From Gordonia heveisoli (lineage in GTDB: Bacteria > Actinomycetota > Actinomycetes > Mycobacteriales > Mycobacteriaceae): a stretch of DNA of 64,000 nucleotides. Both the position numbers and the translations under genes were made by a program. The stretch spans positions 1-64,000 of the forward strand of contig NZ_JASXSH010000012.1 of the NCBI RefSeq assembly GCF_030315745.1, written 5' to 3'. Under the pieces are notes generated by a model. That model ran no database searches. It saw only the letters and a list, made by a program, of their open reading frames with translations, and was not told where the DNA came from. Of the stretch, positions 8,454 to 19,840 are shown in pieces; the first letter of the stretch is position 1, and each line of letters begins with the position of its first letter.

Positions 8454-11400
8454 CAGTTACTCCTCGTCTCGGTCACTTCGTATGCCCGGCACACTGCGGC
8501 CACACTGCGGCGCCACAACCCGGCGATGTCGTCTATCTCTGCCGCGGTGAAGATCTCGTCACTCCACCGCCAGGTCGTCGCCAGCTCCGGCCCATCGGCA
8601 CCGGCGCGCACCGCGCTGACCAGATTGAGCGGAAAGCGCAGCGGTAGTTCGGGTTCCGGGGCCGAGGGCACTGCGTTCGCCAACGCGGGTTCGGTGACGA
8701 GCGACCAGTCCCCGTCGGCTCCGAAGCCGAGGTCGAATCTGCCCAGATAGTTGAACTCCACCTGCGGTTCGGTTGCCGCCACGAGTGCCGGCACACCGAC
8801 GGTGTCGCGGAGCAACCCGTAGCCGAGACCCTCGTCGGGGACCGCCGCCAGGCGCGCGAGCACCGCGTCGTGCAGGTCCCGGATCCGGGTGGCGTCATCG
8901 AGGACTGCGTCGACGTCCATCGCGACCTCGCCGCCGCCGAGCGCGACCGGATACACCGAGGTGAACCATCCGACCGTGCCGGACACGTCCAGCGTCGCCG
9001 CGGGAGAATCCGGCGTGCGCGCGTCGGTCACGGTGCGGCCATGCGACTCCAATGCGATATGCGCGCCTGTCCGGCTGTCGCCGCCGGTGCGTTGATGCCA
9101 GCTCATCACCGTCAGCGTCAGCGCGGTGAGCAGTAGTTCCCGCACCCCCGACATCCGGTTGGCGGCCTGCAGCAGCGCCGCCGTATCGATCGCCGACAAC
9201 CCCGCCTCGGTGAGCCGCACACTGCCCCACCGCGGGATCTGCGTCGGCGTACGCGCGACGAGTGGACGCGCGTCGCGCAGCTGCTCGATCCAGAACCCTT
9301 CCTGCGCCGCGACATCCGCGTGACGTGCATATTCATCGAGCGCGGCGCACCAGCGCCGGTAGGAAGTCGCCGAGCCGCGCACCACGGCGGACTCACCGGC
9401 CCGCACCTGCTCGTGGGCCGCCGCCAGTGCGGGGATCAGCGCACTCCAGGACACCACGTCGACGGCCAGGTGATGAATGCTGATCGCGATCACGTCACCG
9501 GTGGGTACGTCCCGCAGCCACGTGACCCGAACCAGTTCACCGGCGTGCGGATCGATGGCGTCCACGGCCGCCGCGACGTGGCCGGTCACGGCCGCCGCCG
9601 GATCGGCACTGTCGCGCACCGACACCTCCCGCACCAGTGCGTCGGCGCCGACCGTACCCGCTTCGCGGACCACCTGCCGTGGGCCGCGGTCGGTGTCGAT
9701 CAGGGTCGACCGGAGCGCACCGTGCGCATCGAGAACCGCTTGTACACCGGCCACCAGCGCGGGGCGCGTCAGATCGGCGGGGGCCCGCAGCAGCACCGTG
9801 TGAGACAAGCGACGGTACCGGTCCTGGCGGAGCATCCAGGCGGGATAGGGCAGCGGGGCGATCTCGCCGGCGTCGTCGGCGTCGACGGCCGCGTCCAGGT
9901 CGGCCGGTGCTCCGTCGAGATCGATACCCGCGTCGATGGCGGCCGCCAGATCCCGGATGGTGGGTGCGGCGGCGATCAGCCGCACCCCGACGTTGAGTCC
10001 GCGGTCACGGGCCGCCGCGGCGAGCGCGATGGCCACGATGCTGTCCAGACCGAGGTCGAAGAAGTCGTCCTCGACGCCGGGCGCGGCTCCGCCGAAGACC
10101 TCGCCCACCACCACAGCCAGTTGGCGCTCGGTGTCGGTGCTCGGTTCCGCGCTGCCCACTGTGGCGTTCATTGCCTGTGTAGCAGTCGATTCCAGCGTGC
10201 GGGTGTCGAGTTTTCCGTTCGAGGTGACCGGCAGTGCGTCCATCACGATCAGGCGGGCGGGAATCATATACGACGGCAGTGAACCGGCGAGCCGGGCACG
10301 GACTTCCACTGGATCGGTGCCATCCGTCGTCGTCGTCGGCACGACGAAGCCGATCAGGCCCGCGCCTCCCGCACGTCGCACCACCACCGCGGCCGCGTCA
10401 CGTACCCCGGGTGCCGCCCGCAGTGCGTTCTCGATCTCGCCGATCTCGATCCGGTAGCCGCGTACCTTCACCTGGTCATCGGCACGCCCGAGATATCCGA
10501 TTGCGCCACTGGGCAATCGGCGGACCAGGTCACCCGTCCGGTACATCCGACGGCCGGCCGCGCCGGCGCCCGCTACGACGAAGGGATCGGGCACGAACCG
10601 GTCCGCGGTCTGTCCCGGACGACCCAGATATCCCCGGGTCACCTGTGGTCCGGCCACGTACAGCTCACCTGTCACACCCTCGGGCACCGGCCGGAGCCGG
10701 GTATCGAGGACATAGGCGCTCATGCCGGCGGTGGGTCGGCCGATGGTCGCCGATTCCTCGGCTGCGTCCCGCCCGGTCACATCGGCGACAACGGTCTCCA
10801 CGGTCGTCTCGGTGGGGCCGTAGCAGTTGTGCACGGCCACACCGCTCAACGACCGCAGCCGTCCCCACAACTCACCGTCGATGGCCTCGCCGCCGAGCGC
10901 CAGCACCGAGAGCGGGCCGTCGGTTGCGGTGTCCCCGTACCCGTCCACGAGTCCGGCGTGGGCCAGCTGGCGGAACATCGACGGAGTCGTGTCGATCATG
11001 TCGATCCGCCGCGCCTCGATACCCGAGACCAGCCGTTCGGTGTCCCGCATGGCCACCTCGTCGAACAGGTGGATGGCGTGGCCGTCGAGCAGCCCCACCA
11101 TCGGCTGCCAGGACGCGTCGAAGCTGAGCGACCAGGCGTGCGCGATCCGCAGACTGCGGCCCAACCGCGCTCGGGCCGGAACATAGACGCGCGCACGATG
11201 ATCGGTGAAATAGCTGATCAGCGCGGCGTCGTGGTTGAGGACTCCCTTGGGTTCCCCGGTGGACCCCGAGGTGAAGATGGCGTACGCAGCCGACTGCGGA
11301 TGACGCGCGACCGGTCGTGCGCATGCGCCCTCGGCGAGGCGGGTGCGAATCGCCGGGTCGTCCAGGTCGATGATCGCGGTGCCGGTCGCGGCGAGTGCAC

Positions 11401-13132
11401 CCAGTTCGGGACCCGTGCCACCGGACACCACCAGAACCGCCGGTGCAGTCTGTCGCAGGATGGACGCGATCCGGTTGCCGGGCAGCGAGATATCCACCGG
11501 CACATAGGCACCGCCGGCGGCCAGCGTGGCGAGGATGGTGACGATCGAGTCGATCCCGCGGGGCAGGCAGATCGCGACGAAGTCCTCTGCCGCCACCCCC
11601 TGCTCCCGCAGCACACCGGCTAGCCGTCGTGCCCGATCGTCGAGTTCGGCATAGGTGAACTCGATGTCGCCATCGGTCAACGCGACCGCGTCACCGTTGT
11701 CGGCGACCTGACGGGCGAAGAGGTCGTAGACGTCGGAGCCGACGGGTGCGGGCGAGATCTGCGGTGTCGTCGCCACATCGATGACGGCCGACCGTCCGGC
11801 GGCGTCGAGTGCGGTCAGCTGGTCGACGGTGTGTCCCGCCGACCGCGGCAGCGCGTCGAGGGTGTCGAGCAGCAGGTCGGCAATCGTCTTCGACGACACC
11901 GGGATCGCCGAGGCGATCGCCTCCACCGCGATGAGCAACTCGTCGCCGAGGAGATGCGCGACGACGGTCAGCGGGTAGTGCGTGAGGTTCTGCGCCATGG
12001 CCGGGGTGAAGCGCACCCCGTCGGCGGCCTCGGTGCGGGCGGCCTGATCCATGGGCGCGTTCTGGAAGACGAACATCGTGTCGAACAGCGCCGAATGACC
12101 GGCGGCGCGCTGCACCGTCGAGAGGCTGACGTAGCCGATCTCGCGGAGTTCGGACGACTCACGTTGCAGACGTTGACATTCGGCGGAAACCTGAGCGTCG
12201 GGGTCGACGACGAAAGGCACTGCAATGGTGTTGAGGAACAATCCGATCATCCGGTCGGCGTCCTTGACCTGATGCGGACGGCCGGTGACGACGGTGCCGT
12301 AGACGACGTCCTCGCGGCCGGTGAGCCGGGCCAGGACCAGCGTCCAGGCGAACTGCACCGCCGTGTTCAGCGTGATGCCCTGGGCGCGCGCCCACCCGAT
12401 CAGCGCGGCCGTCCGGTCGGCGTCGACGGTGTGGTGCTCGGCCTCCGGACGCTGTGTCGTGGTGGCGTCCAGTCCGGCACCGGCCACGTCAGCGAACATC
12501 AGCGGGCCGTCGATCGCGGCCAGCCGTCGCGACCACTGGTCGATCATCGCGGCCTGATCCTGTGCGGCGAGCCAGGCGATGTAGTCACGGTAGGGACGAA
12601 CGGCGGGGAGCACATCGGCGCGCCCACCCGCGGAGTACATCTGCAGCAGCTCGGCGAAGAACACGCCAACCGACCACCCGTCCATCAGGATGTGGTGGAC
12701 GGTGACGACCAACCGGTGCCGCGGCCCGCTGTCGGTGTCCGGAAGCCGGATCAGGTTGAACCGCAACGACGGACCGTCCCGCAGGTCGAAGATATGCTCG
12801 ACCTCGGTCGCGGTGAGGTCGTCGGCGCTCTCCTCGTCCAGGTCGTGTTCGAACCAGGGCAAGGTCACCTCGGTCGGCACGATCTGGACCGGCTTGGGCA
12901 CGTCGGTATCCCAGAAGACGGCGCGCAGGTTGGGGTGGCGGACCAGAATGTTGGTCAGCGTCGTGCGTAGCGCCGCGACGTCGAGAGGTCCGGCGATGTC
13001 GACGATCAGCGGGATCGTATACACGTCACCGTCGGCCTGACCCCCGTGCTGCCGGTCGGTGGCCAGCCGGGCCAGGGAGAACAGTCCCTCCTGCAGCGGG
13101 CTGAGGGCGATCACATCGTCGATACCGCTCAT
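8453..13132 (-). CDS. Siderophore NRPS module: C-A-PCP-E
   Basis: 1559 aa. The frame is open to 13255, but the ATG at 13132 overlaps the previous stop (ATGA) and begins [18 protein letters not shown], a canonical condensation-domain start. Domains: condensation with intact HHILMDGWS at residues 146-154; adenylation ~470-960 ([11 protein letters not shown] ~616; YGPTETT; YRTGDL; NGKLDTR); carrier ~1010-1080 with LGLDSI; then an epimerization domain ~1110-1540 with [10 protein letters not shown] ~1219, [10 protein letters not shown] and FNYLGRF. The A4 stretch is FDASWQPM, so I do not assign a substrate; N-hydroxylated lysine/ornithine is likely given the hydroxylase and formyltransferase. The layout resembles MbtF of mycobactin synthesis. 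The E domain predicts a D-configured residue. The LGLDSI carrier motif, rather than LGGHSL, is normal ahead of an E domain. Confidence 0.9.
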   Translation of the reverse strand: MSGIDDVIALSPLQEGLFSLARLATDRQHGGQADGDVYTIPLIVDIAGPLDVAALRTTLTNILVRHPNLRAVFWDTDVPKPVQIVPTEVTLPWFEHDLDEESADDLTATEVEHIFDLRDGPSLRFNLIRLPDTDSGPRHRLVVTVHHILMDGWSVGVFFAELLQMYSAGGRADVLPAVRPYRDYIAWLAAQDQAAMIDQWSRRLAAIDGPLMFADVAGAGLDATTTQRPEAEHHTVDADRTAALIGWARAQGITLNTAVQFAWTLVLARLTGREDVVYGTVVTGRPHQVKDADRMIGLFLNTIAVPFVVDPDAQVSAECQRLQRESSELREIGYVSLSTVQRAAGHSALFDTMFVFQNAPMDQAARTEAADGVRFTPAMAQNLTHYPLTVVAHLLGDELLIAVEAIASAIPVSSKTIADLLLDTLDALPRSAGHTVDQLTALDAAGRSAVIDVATTPQISPAPVGSDVYDLFARQVADNGDAVALTDGDIEFTYAELDDRARRLAGVLREQGVAAEDFVAICLPRGIDSIVTILATLAAGGAYVPVDISLPGNRIASILRQTAPAVLVVSGGTGPELGALAATGTAIIDLDDPAIRTRLAEGACARPVARHPQSAAYAIFTSGSTGEPKGVLNHDAALISYFTDHRARVYVPARARLGRSLRIAHAWSLSFDASWQPMVGLLDGHAIHLFDEVAMRDTERLVSGIEARRIDMIDTTPSMFRQLAHAGLVDGYGDTATDGPLSVLALGGEAIDGELWGRLRSLSGVAVHNCYGPTETTVETVVADVTGRDAAEESATIGRPTAGMSAYVLDTRLRPVPEGVTGELYVAGPQVTRGYLGRPGQTADRFVPDPFVVAGAGAAGRRMYRTGDLVRRLPSGAIGYLGRADDQVKVRGYRIEIGEIENALRAAPGVRDAAAVVVRRAGGAGLIGFVVPTTTTDGTDPVEVRARLAGSLPSYMIPARLIVMDALPVTSNGKLDTRTLESTATQAMNATVGSAEPSTDTERQLAVVVGEVFGGAAPGVEDDFFDLGLDSIVAIALAAAARDRGLNVGVRLIAAAPTIRDLAAAIDAGIDLDGAPADLDAAVDADDAGEIAPLPYPAWMLRQDRYRRLSHTVLLRAPADLTRPALVAGVQAVLDAHGALRSTLIDTDRGPRQVVREAGTVGADALVREVSVRDSADPAAAVTGHVAAAVDAIDPHAGELVRVTWLRDVPTGDVIAISIHHLAVDVVSWSALIPALAAAHEQVRAGESAVVRGSATSYRRWCAALDEYARHADVAAQEGFWIEQLRDARPLVARTPTQIPRWGSVRLTEAGLSAIDTAALLQAANRMSGVRELLLTALTLTVMSWHQRTGGDSRTGAHIALESHGRTVTDARTPDSPAATLDVSGTVGWFTSVYPVALGGGEVAMDVDAVLDDATRIRDLHDAVLARLAAVPDEGLGYGLLRDTVGVPALVAATEPQVEFNYLGRFDLGFGADGDWSLVTEPALANAVPSAPEPELPLRFPLNLVSAVRAGADGPELATTWRWSDEIFTAAEIDDIAGLWRRSVAAVCRAYEVTETRSN

Positions 13133-16100
13133 GAGCTTCTTTCGTCGTGCGCGTCTGGCCCACCGGTCCCGACACCGTGATTGTCCAACTGGGACAGGCG
13201 CCGTTCCGGGGTGCGGATGAATTCGGCGAGAACATGATCGAGGCCGGCGCACCACGCCGCGATGTCTCGGGAACCGAACAGGTCGGCGTCGGCGTCGAGC
13301 TGCATGTCGATGCCACCGTCGACGCCGGTGCAGGTGACGAGCACCGGCTCGTACGCAGGGGGCGAGGTCTCCTCGACCTCACCGAAGATGGCGTCGCCGA
13401 AGTGCAGCAGCACGGGTGCAGGCGCACCGGTGAACCGCACGGTGGCGACCGGCCGCGGCTCGGAAGCCAGTGCCACGAGCGCGACGGTACGGTGAACTTC
13501 CACCGGCACACCTGGCGCGCTGTCGGCGCCGTGCCCGGTGAGCCGCGACTGGTCGAGGACCGCGGCCAGCGTCGGATCCCCGGTGAGGTCGTAACGGGCG
13601 ATGGCCGGTGCCGTCACCGGACCGACGACCGTCGCGGTGGCCGGCGTCAGTCGGCCCGTCTCACTGCCGATTGCGACGATGCGATCGGCACCGTGGCCGA
13701 CGGCGACCACTGCGACCGCCGCCTCGTACAACTCCCGCTCGGCGATACCGGTCTTGGTGGCGAGTGCCTGTAGTCGTCTGCGGGTATCCGGATCGACCCG
13801 GAAGGCACCGGTCACCCGCTGCGAACCGCGCGACGCGGCCGTCCGTACCGCTCGTGGGCTACCTGCCGAGAGCCCGGCATAGGCACTGCGCCACCAGGTC
13901 TGGGCCGCGCTGGAGGTCTCCGTGCACAGTGCGTACCACCGTGCGTAGTCCCCGAATCCGATCACGGGGGTTCCAGGCACACCGACGCCGCCGATGGTCG
14001 CGGCGATCTCGTCGAGGACCGCGCGGATCGAGAAGTCGTCGGCAGCACTTCGATGCGCCACGATCTGCAGGGTGGTGACCTCACGATCGCCGGTGAGGCG
14101 GAAGCGCCACAACCGGTCTCCGCTCGCGAATGTCGTCGCTCCGGCGTCAGCCCAGTCTGCCCAGTCGGCCCGATCGGCCACGGTGAGTACGTCGCTGCCG
14201 TCGGCGTCTGCGTTCAGCACCAACCGGGTCGCGTCGTGACGGCCGGTGACCTGGTCTATCGCCTGCGCCACGGTCGCGCTGTCCAGACCGCCGTGCACTC
14301 GGACGGTGAGACCGATGACGTTGTCCGCACCCGCCCGCCAGGCCAAGATCTGCGCCGCGGTGGGCGCCAGCGGGCCGGCTGGAGATTTCGGGTCACGCGT
14401 CGACGGTGCCGGCCAGCGGCCGATGGCCTGCTCCACCACAGCCGCGATGCCGGCGACCGTCGGTGCGGCGAAGAGTTCTGATACGCCCAGCGTCACACCG
14501 GTTTCCGCGCGAAGCTGCGCCAACAGACGATGAGCGGACAGCGAATGTCCGCCGAGGTCGAAGAACGAATCGTCGGCGTAGACCTGCTCGGCATCGAAGA
14601 AGCGTCCGAACAGTGCGGCCACGCGGCGCTCGCACACACTGACCGGTGGCCGGTCTCCGCCGGTACCGATCACCTTCGGCACCGGCAGTGCACCCACATC
14701 CACCTTGCCCGCGGAGTTGCGCGGCAGGCTCGCGACCACCGAATAGGCAACGGGCACCATGAATTGGGGTAACTTGCGGATCGCGTGGCGATGCACTGCG
14801 GCAGGATCGGTCTGACCGGGCGCGCGGGCGACGAGATGAGCGTGCAGCTCACCGTCGACACCCGGGCGGGCGGTGACATGGCAGTCGATGACGTCGGGAT
14901 GACCGGTCAGCACCGCGGCGACCTCGGCGGGTTCGATGCGATATCCACGCACCTTGACCTGATCGTCGGCGCGGCCGAGGAATTCCAGGGTGCCGTCGCG
15001 ACGGCGGCGGGCGAGGTCACCGGTCCGGTAGAGGCGGCCGCCCGCGCTGAACGGATCGGCAACGAAATGTGCTGCGGTCTGGGCACAACGATCCAGGTAG
15101 CCGCGCGCCAGCTGCGCGCCACCCAGGTAGATCTCGCCGACGACGCCATCGGGAACGAGCGTCAGCCGCTCGTCGAGTAGATAGGCGTCGACGTTGCGGT
15201 TCGGCCGACCGATGGGTTCGATCGGGGCGATCGGGGCCCGACCGATCTGGTGGTGGGTCGCGGACACGACCGCCTCGGTGGGCCCATAGTAGTTGCGCAT
15301 CTCCACGTCGAGCGCGGAGATCGCCCGGTCGGCGAGCGCACCGGTCAGGGCGTCACCGCCGACAGCCACGTGAGTCAAGCTGCGCCAGTCGACTCGCTGC
15401 GGCATCGCCACCAGTCCGCGCAACAACGAGGGCACCACATGCAGCATGCCGATGTCGGCCCGGCCGATGAGGTCGGCCAGATACGGGAGGTCGCGCCCGC
15501 GGTCGGTGTCGCCGACGACGATGGTCGCACCCACCGACAGCGTCACGAAGATGTCGAGCAACGACGCGTCGAACCCGACCGACGAGGTCAGCAGCACTCG
15601 GGTCTGCGGCGGAATCGTCCACTGCGCACCAAAACCCACCACGTGGTCGGAGATGGCCGCATGTGCCACCGGCACACCTTTGGGTACACCGGTGGAGCCG
15701 GAGGTGTACATCAGATAGGCAAGGTTGCCAGGTCGCAGCGGGCGCACACGTTCGGTGTCGGCGATCGGCCCGCCTTCCATCGACGCGGCGGACATCTCGG
15801 CATCCGCGAGATCGTCGGCGGTCAGGCACAGTGCCGGCCGGGCGTCGGCGAGAAGCAGATCGATCCGATCACGCGGATAGCTCGGATCGATGGGAAGGTA
15901 TGCGCCACCGGCCTTTCCGATCGCAAGCACGGCCACCAGGAATGCGGTAGACGCGGGGACGGCGAGGGCGACCACATCTTCGGTGCCGATTCCCGAACCG
16001 ATCAGCCGGCGGGCCAGCCTGCTGGAGCGTTCGTCGAGTTCGCGGTAGGTCATCGGGACGAGGCCGTCCGAGGTGTCGGCGATGATCGCGGCGACGTCGG

Positions 16101-17532
16101 GGTGCCGTTGAACCGACTGCGCCAGCATCTCCGGCAGCGTGTGCGCCGACACCGGCCGCGCGCGAGGGCCGCGCGACGCCTCGGTGACCATGCGTTGTTC
16201 GTCGGCACTCATCACCGGCAGGTCACCGAGCGCACAGTCGGGATCGGTGATCGCCGACGTCGTGATCGTGAGCAGGTGGCCCAGATAGGCGCGGGCGAAA
16301 TCTTCCGAGACCGCTTCGCTGGTCGTCACGCTGGCGTGCGGTACCACTGCGTCGGGCTCGATGGCGACATGCCACGAGACCTGGGGCCGGCTGCGGCCCA
16401 TCGTCTCGACCTCGGTGGCGACGGCACCGAGCGCCGGGATTCGGACCGGTTCGCCGACCGCGAAACCGATGCGGGTGAGGTGTGCCAAACCGTCTCGATC
16501 GGCGGTGCGCCCCGGACGTGCGGCCGCGACGATGGCATCGATGCCCACGCCACGATGCGCATGCACCCGGTCGAGGGTGGCCGCGACCTCGACGACGTAG
16601 TCGTTGAAGGTCTGCGCCGATACCGGCCGAGTACGGAGCAGCACGGTATTGGTGTGTTGGCCGATTCGGCGATCCGCCGCCGGGCGTACCGATGTCGGCA
16701 TCGCCACGATCAGGTCGACCGCTCCGGTGTGGCGGGCGATGAGGGCGCTGTGGGCCGCGGTCCACACCGCCGTGCCCGATACTCCAGCCTGTGCGGCGAA
16801 ATCGGCTACCGCGGAGAGGATCTCTCCGTCGATCGGCACCGCCACGCGCATCTCTTCGTCGGCCCGGTTCGAACCTGGCACCCAACCACGATCGGGTGCC
16901 GCGGCTGCGACCTCGACCGGTATCGGCGCGTCGGCCAGTTCGACGGCCCAGAATCCGCCGTCACCGATCTGCTCGGGCGCCTCGCCCGTCGCGGCATCCG
17001 GCATCGAAATGCCCGCGGGTCGGGTGGTCACCCGGTCGGCGGCCGCGCCATAGTGCACGCCCAGCTCCGACAGGAGAAGCTCCAGGCAACGGTCATCCCA
17101 CGCGATCGGATGGGCGGTGACCAGCAGCAGATGATCTGTATCGGCGAACCGCAGCAGCGACAGTCGCAGCGGTGCCTGCCGTTCCAGGTCGAAGCCGGTC
17201 TGTGAATCGCGTTGGCGGACCACCGCAACACGTCGGCGCACGGTCTCCGGGTCGAGGCCGGCCAGATCATGGCGAACCAATTGCGGATCGACGGCACCCG
17301 GTACCCGATACGGCTCACCGTCGTGGCCGGTCCGGAACACGCTGCCCAGCACGTCATGTCGGACAGCCACTTCGGCCACCGCGGCCTGCAGCCGCACGTT
17401 GTCGAGCAACCCGGTCAGCCGTACGGCGGAACTGACGCATCCGGACGGCGCACCGGGGGTCACCCCGTGTACGTCGAACCAGATCCGCCGCTGCGGATCG
17501 GTCAGCGCCACGCCTGCCATCGAAGCCGTCAT
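13129..17532 (-). CDS. Siderophore NRPS: degenerate C - A - PCP - degenerate C
   Basis: 1467 aa. Start chosen at the ATG at 17532 (AGGGGAC upstream); the longer frame to 17634 overlaps the neighbouring formyltransferase. The N-terminal condensation domain reads HPIAWDD at residues 141-147, where HHxxxDG is expected, so the catalytic second histidine is proline. The adenylation domain is intact ([11 protein letters not shown] ~606; [31 protein letters not shown]), and the carrier has LGGHSL at ~994. A C-terminal condensation-like domain carries HRSAADD (~1158) in the same position. The layout resembles MbtE of mycobactin synthesis. I infer it activates the second amino acid (possibly a diamino acid). 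Either the C domains work with an altered motif or they are structural. Its ATG lies 49 bp after the formyltransferase stop. Confidence 0.87.
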   Translation of the reverse strand: MTASMAGVALTDPQRRIWFDVHGVTPGAPSGCVSSAVRLTGLLDNVRLQAAVAEVAVRHDVLGSVFRTGHDGEPYRVPGAVDPQLVRHDLAGLDPETVRRRVAVVRQRDSQTGFDLERQAPLRLSLLRFADTDHLLLVTAHPIAWDDRCLELLLSELGVHYGAAADRVTTRPAGISMPDAATGEAPEQIGDGGFWAVELADAPIPVEVAAAAPDRGWVPGSNRADEEMRVAVPIDGEILSAVADFAAQAGVSGTAVWTAAHSALIARHTGAVDLIVAMPTSVRPAADRRIGQHTNTVLLRTRPVSAQTFNDYVVEVAATLDRVHAHRGVGIDAIVAAARPGRTADRDGLAHLTRIGFAVGEPVRIPALGAVATEVETMGRSRPQVSWHVAIEPDAVVPHASVTTSEAVSEDFARAYLGHLLTITTSAITDPDCALGDLPVMSADEQRMVTEASRGPRARPVSAHTLPEMLAQSVQRHPDVAAIIADTSDGLVPMTYRELDERSSRLARRLIGSGIGTEDVVALAVPASTAFLVAVLAIGKAGGAYLPIDPSYPRDRIDLLLADARPALCLTADDLADAEMSAASMEGGPIADTERVRPLRPGNLAYLMYTSGSTGVPKGVPVAHAAISDHVVGFGAQWTIPPQTRVLLTSSVGFDASLLDIFVTLSVGATIVVGDTDRGRDLPYLADLIGRADIGMLHVVPSLLRGLVAMPQRVDWRSLTHVAVGGDALTGALADRAISALDVEMRNYYGPTEAVVSATHHQIGRAPIAPIEPIGRPNRNVDAYLLDERLTLVPDGVVGEIYLGGAQLARGYLDRCAQTAAHFVADPFSAGGRLYRTGDLARRRRDGTLEFLGRADDQVKVRGYRIEPAEVAAVLTGHPDVIDCHVTARPGVDGELHAHLVARAPGQTDPAAVHRHAIRKLPQFMVPVAYSVVASLPRNSAGKVDVGALPVPKVIGTGGDRPPVSVCERRVAALFGRFFDAEQVYADDSFFDLGGHSLSAHRLLAQLRAETGVTLGVSELFAAPTVAGIAAVVEQAIGRWPAPSTRDPKSPAGPLAPTAAQILAWRAGADNVIGLTVRVHGGLDSATVAQAIDQVTGRHDATRLVLNADADGSDVLTVADRADWADWADAGATTFASGDRLWRFRLTGDREVTTLQIVAHRSAADDFSIRAVLDEIAATIGGVGVPGTPVIGFGDYARWYALCTETSSAAQTWWRSAYAGLSAGSPRAVRTAASRGSQRVTGAFRVDPDTRRRLQALATKTGIAERELYEAAVAVVAVGHGADRIVAIGSETGRLTPATATVVGPVTAPAIARYDLTGDPTLAAVLDQSRLTGHGADSAPGVPVEVHRTVALVALASEPRPVATVRFTGAPAPVLLHFGDAIFGEVEETSPPAYEPVLVTCTGVDGGIDMQLDADADLFGSRDIAAWCAGLDHVLAEFIRTPERRLSQLDNHGVGTGGPDAHDERSS

Positions 17533-17581
17533 ACTGTCCCCTACCCTCAGCTGTCCCCTGCTCTCCTGGTCTCGGTGCTCG

Positions 17582-18520
17582 TCACAGCGTGTCGGTGAGA
17601 TACCCTCCGCGCCGGAAGAATTTCGCCCCGTCATGTTCGACCCCGTCGGAGGTCCGGACCCGGGTGATCACCAGCGCCGGATTCTCTCCACGAAGCGGGT
17701 TCGGTCCGCAGACCACCGCACCGCCACCCTCCTGCACGATCACGCGCCCGATGGTGCCGCCGTAGCGCGCATCCGAGATCCGCGACTCGAGGATCTCGAT
17801 GCGCTCGCCGCGATAATGACTGAACGCCGGCGGATAGGGCGCAGACAACGCTCGCACCAGACGCTCGAGATCGACTGCGGGCGAATGCCAGTCGATCAGG
17901 CCATCACGATCGGAACGCTTGTGGAAGTAGGTGCGCTCGGACTTGTCCTGCGGACGCCACTGCGGATCACCGGATTCCAGCGCCGCCAACGCCTCATTGA
18001 TCGCACCGGGAATCAATTCCATCCCGGCGAGCACGAGGTCGGTGCCGTTGATGCCGGCCGGGATCGGCAGCGCGTGCTGAACGAGGATGTCGCCGGTGTC
18101 GAGGTCCTCGTCCATGCGGTGCACGGTCAGTCCGATCTCGTCGGCGCCGGAGATCAACGCCCACAGCACCGGCGAGAAGCCAGTGAACTTCGGCAGCAGC
18201 GAATCGTGCAGGTTCAGCGTGCCGTACGTGGGGAAATCCCACAGCTCCCTGGGCATCCAGGTGTACCAACTGTTGACCACGATCACGTCCGGCTGCGCCT
18301 GCTGGACCAGTTCGATGGTCTCGGCGTCGGCACGCTCGGTCAGGTGGACCGGCAGCCCCTTCTCCCGGGCGAGGTCCTCGACGGAATCCGACCAGATGCC
18401 CTTGTAGGAATCCTCGCTCGCCGGGTGGGTGACGGCGAGTACGACCTCGTGACCGGAGTCCAACAGCGCCTGCAGCGTGCGACGACCCCAGGTCTGGTAG
18501 CCGAATGAAACGATACGCAT
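17582..18520 (-). CDS. Hydroxamate N-formyltransferase (methionyl-tRNA formyltransferase-like)
   Basis: 312 aa with the formyl-transferase fold: NLHDSLLPKFTG contains the Asn and His used in catalysis, and DEDLDTGDIL contains the Asp. A C-terminal FMT-like domain follows (HYRGERIEILES). Housekeeping methionyl-tRNA formyltransferase is normally next to def/fmt genes; here the gene lies between an N-hydroxylase and NRPS genes, the position of formyltransferases that make N5-formyl-N5-hydroxyornithine (coelichelin, rhodochelin) or the lysine equivalent. It should transfer formyl from 10-formyl-THF to the hydroxylated side-chain amine, giving one bidentate iron ligand. Mycobactin itself has a long acyl chain here, so the gene points to formyl-bearing relatives such as amamistatin or brasilibactin. 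It starts 6 bp after the hydroxylase stop. Confidence 0.85.
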   Translation of the reverse strand: MRIVSFGYQTWGRRTLQALLDSGHEVVLAVTHPASEDSYKGIWSDSVEDLAREKGLPVHLTERADAETIELVQQAQPDVIVVNSWYTWMPRELWDFPTYGTLNLHDSLLPKFTGFSPVLWALISGADEIGLTVHRMDEDLDTGDILVQHALPIPAGINGTDLVLAGMELIPGAINEALAALESGDPQWRPQDKSERTYFHKRSDRDGLIDWHSPAVDLERLVRALSAPYPPAFSHYRGERIEILESRISDARYGGTIGRVIVQEGGGAVVCGPNPLRGENPALVITRVRTSDGVEHDGAKFFRRGGYLTDTL

Positions 18521-18526
18521 CGTGGT

Positions 18527-19840
18527 CTATGTCCTTGCGGTAGTGGGGAAATGGGCTGGGTCGCGAAGTTCCTGGGTTACGCCGCCGACGCTCACCGGTG
18601 CGAGTACCCGATCGGACAGCTCGCCGAGACTGCTGAGGTTCGGGAATCCCGGCCCCTGCGCGAGACCGGCGAGATTCGGCAGATACAGCGGCGGCTCGAG
18701 GTTCTCCAGGGCCAGGTCGTACCCGATCGAGGATTCGACCCGCGATTGGCTGATCGGCCCGCCGAGCGCGAGTTCCGCGAGATCGGTTGCCCCCTGGTCG
18801 AACATCTCGAAGAACCACAGCGGATCGCCGCCGGTTGCGTCGATGACCAGATCGAAGGCGTGCGTCTGATCCGGGCGCAGCTCATTGTGCAGGGTCAGCG
18901 CGAGGCCGTCTGCCTCCGGCACGATCCTGGTCACCCGGCCCTGCAGGTGCGCAACCCGCTCGTCGGCCAGGAGCGTCTCCTGAACCCGAACGGAGAAGAC
19001 GCCACGGTCGGTGCGGCGCACCACGTCCCGGCGCTCGGCCAGGCTCAGCGAACGCCACTTGACCGGGTTGCTGTACAACGAGTTCTCGAAGTAACTCTCG
19101 CCGCGCGTGTAGATCGTCGCATTGGGTGAGATCACCGACACGGTGAGGACATCGTGGTGCAACAGTTCGTCGAGTGCGGATCCTGCGGTCTCGCCGCCTC
19201 CGATGACCGCCGCGCGCGACGACGACGGCAGCTCCGATCGTGCGGCCAGACGCCAGAACTCGGCGACGCTGAGCACACGGGGATGGTCGGCGAGTGTTCG
19301 TTCGCTGCTGCCCGGACCGGTCATCATGAGCCGATCGGCCGCCAAGTCCGCCAACCGTCCGTCGGCGGCGATCACCCGCACCGCCCAGCGCCCGTCGTCG
19401 ACCCCGACCGATTCGACGCGCCCGCGCACCAGGTCGAGGTCGATCTTGCGCGCGATCCAGCCCAGGTAGGAGGCCCAAAGATGATGTTGCGGACTAGGAC
19501 GGCCACGGTCGATCCACTCGGCGTAGGTGCCACGGTCGATGAGGAAGGCGTTCCAGCTGAAGGCGCGCATCCGATCGTTGATCTCGGCGTTGCGCCCGCC
19601 GAAAGCGGTGGAGTGATAGGGGAATCCGGCATCCTTCTCCGGACTCGTACCGAGGCGATGGCGACCGTTGGTCCAGCCACCGGATTCCAGCCAGTTCCCG
19701 CCCACGGCATTGGGTTCGATCACCGTCACCTGCGGAGTCCGCAGACCCAGACCGGCCAGGACGAAGGCTTTGACGGCCACGGCGATCGCCTTGGGGCCGG
19801 CCCCGACGACGATCAGCCGGTCCGTGGTGGCCCCGGTCAT
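18527..19840 (-). CDS. mbtG: L-lysine/L-ornithine N-monooxygenase, MbtG-like
   Basis: 437 aa flavin-dependent N-hydroxylating monooxygenase. The FAD site is VVGAGPKAIAVA near the N-terminus; the NADPH-binding loop is VIGGGETAGSAL in the middle; the C-terminal LVIDATGGDP completes the fold. It hydroxylates the omega-amino group of lysine (or ornithine) using NADPH and O2, the first step to the hydroxamate. GPKA rather than GPxN/GPFN and the overall sequence resemble MbtG/NbtG more than PvdA. Its ATG overlaps the stop of the acyltransferase gene (ATGA), and the next gene is the formyltransferase, so hydroxylation and formylation are encoded side by side. Lysine versus ornithine cannot be decided by eye. 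Confidence 0.88.
   Translation of the reverse strand: MTGATTDRLIVVGAGPKAIAVAVKAFVLAGLGLRTPQVTVIEPNAVGGNWLESGGWTNGRHRLGTSPEKDAGFPYHSTAFGGRNAEINDRMRAFSWNAFLIDRGTYAEWIDRGRPSPQHHLWASYLGWIARKIDLDLVRGRVESVGVDDGRWAVRVIAADGRLADLAADRLMMTGPGSSERTLADHPRVLSVAEFWRLAARSELPSSSRAAVIGGGETAGSALDELLHHDVLTVSVISPNATIYTRGESYFENSLYSNPVKWRSLSLAERRDVVRRTDRGVFSVRVQETLLADERVAHLQGRVTRIVPEADGLALTLHNELRPDQTHAFDLVIDATGGDPLWFFEMFDQGATDLAELALGGPISQSRVESSIGYDLALENLEPPLYLPNLAGLAQGPGFPNLSSLGELSDRVLAPVSVGGVTQELRDPAHFPTTART

Noticed and set aside
15250..17205. 651-aa plus-strand frame opposite the NRPS
   Set aside because: Shadow of the A and C domains on the other strand; amino-acid content not protein-like.
17582..18520. Housekeeping methionyl-tRNA formyltransferase (fmt)
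   Set aside because: Embedded in a siderophore operon next to an N-hydroxylase; no def, rsmB or priA neighbours.
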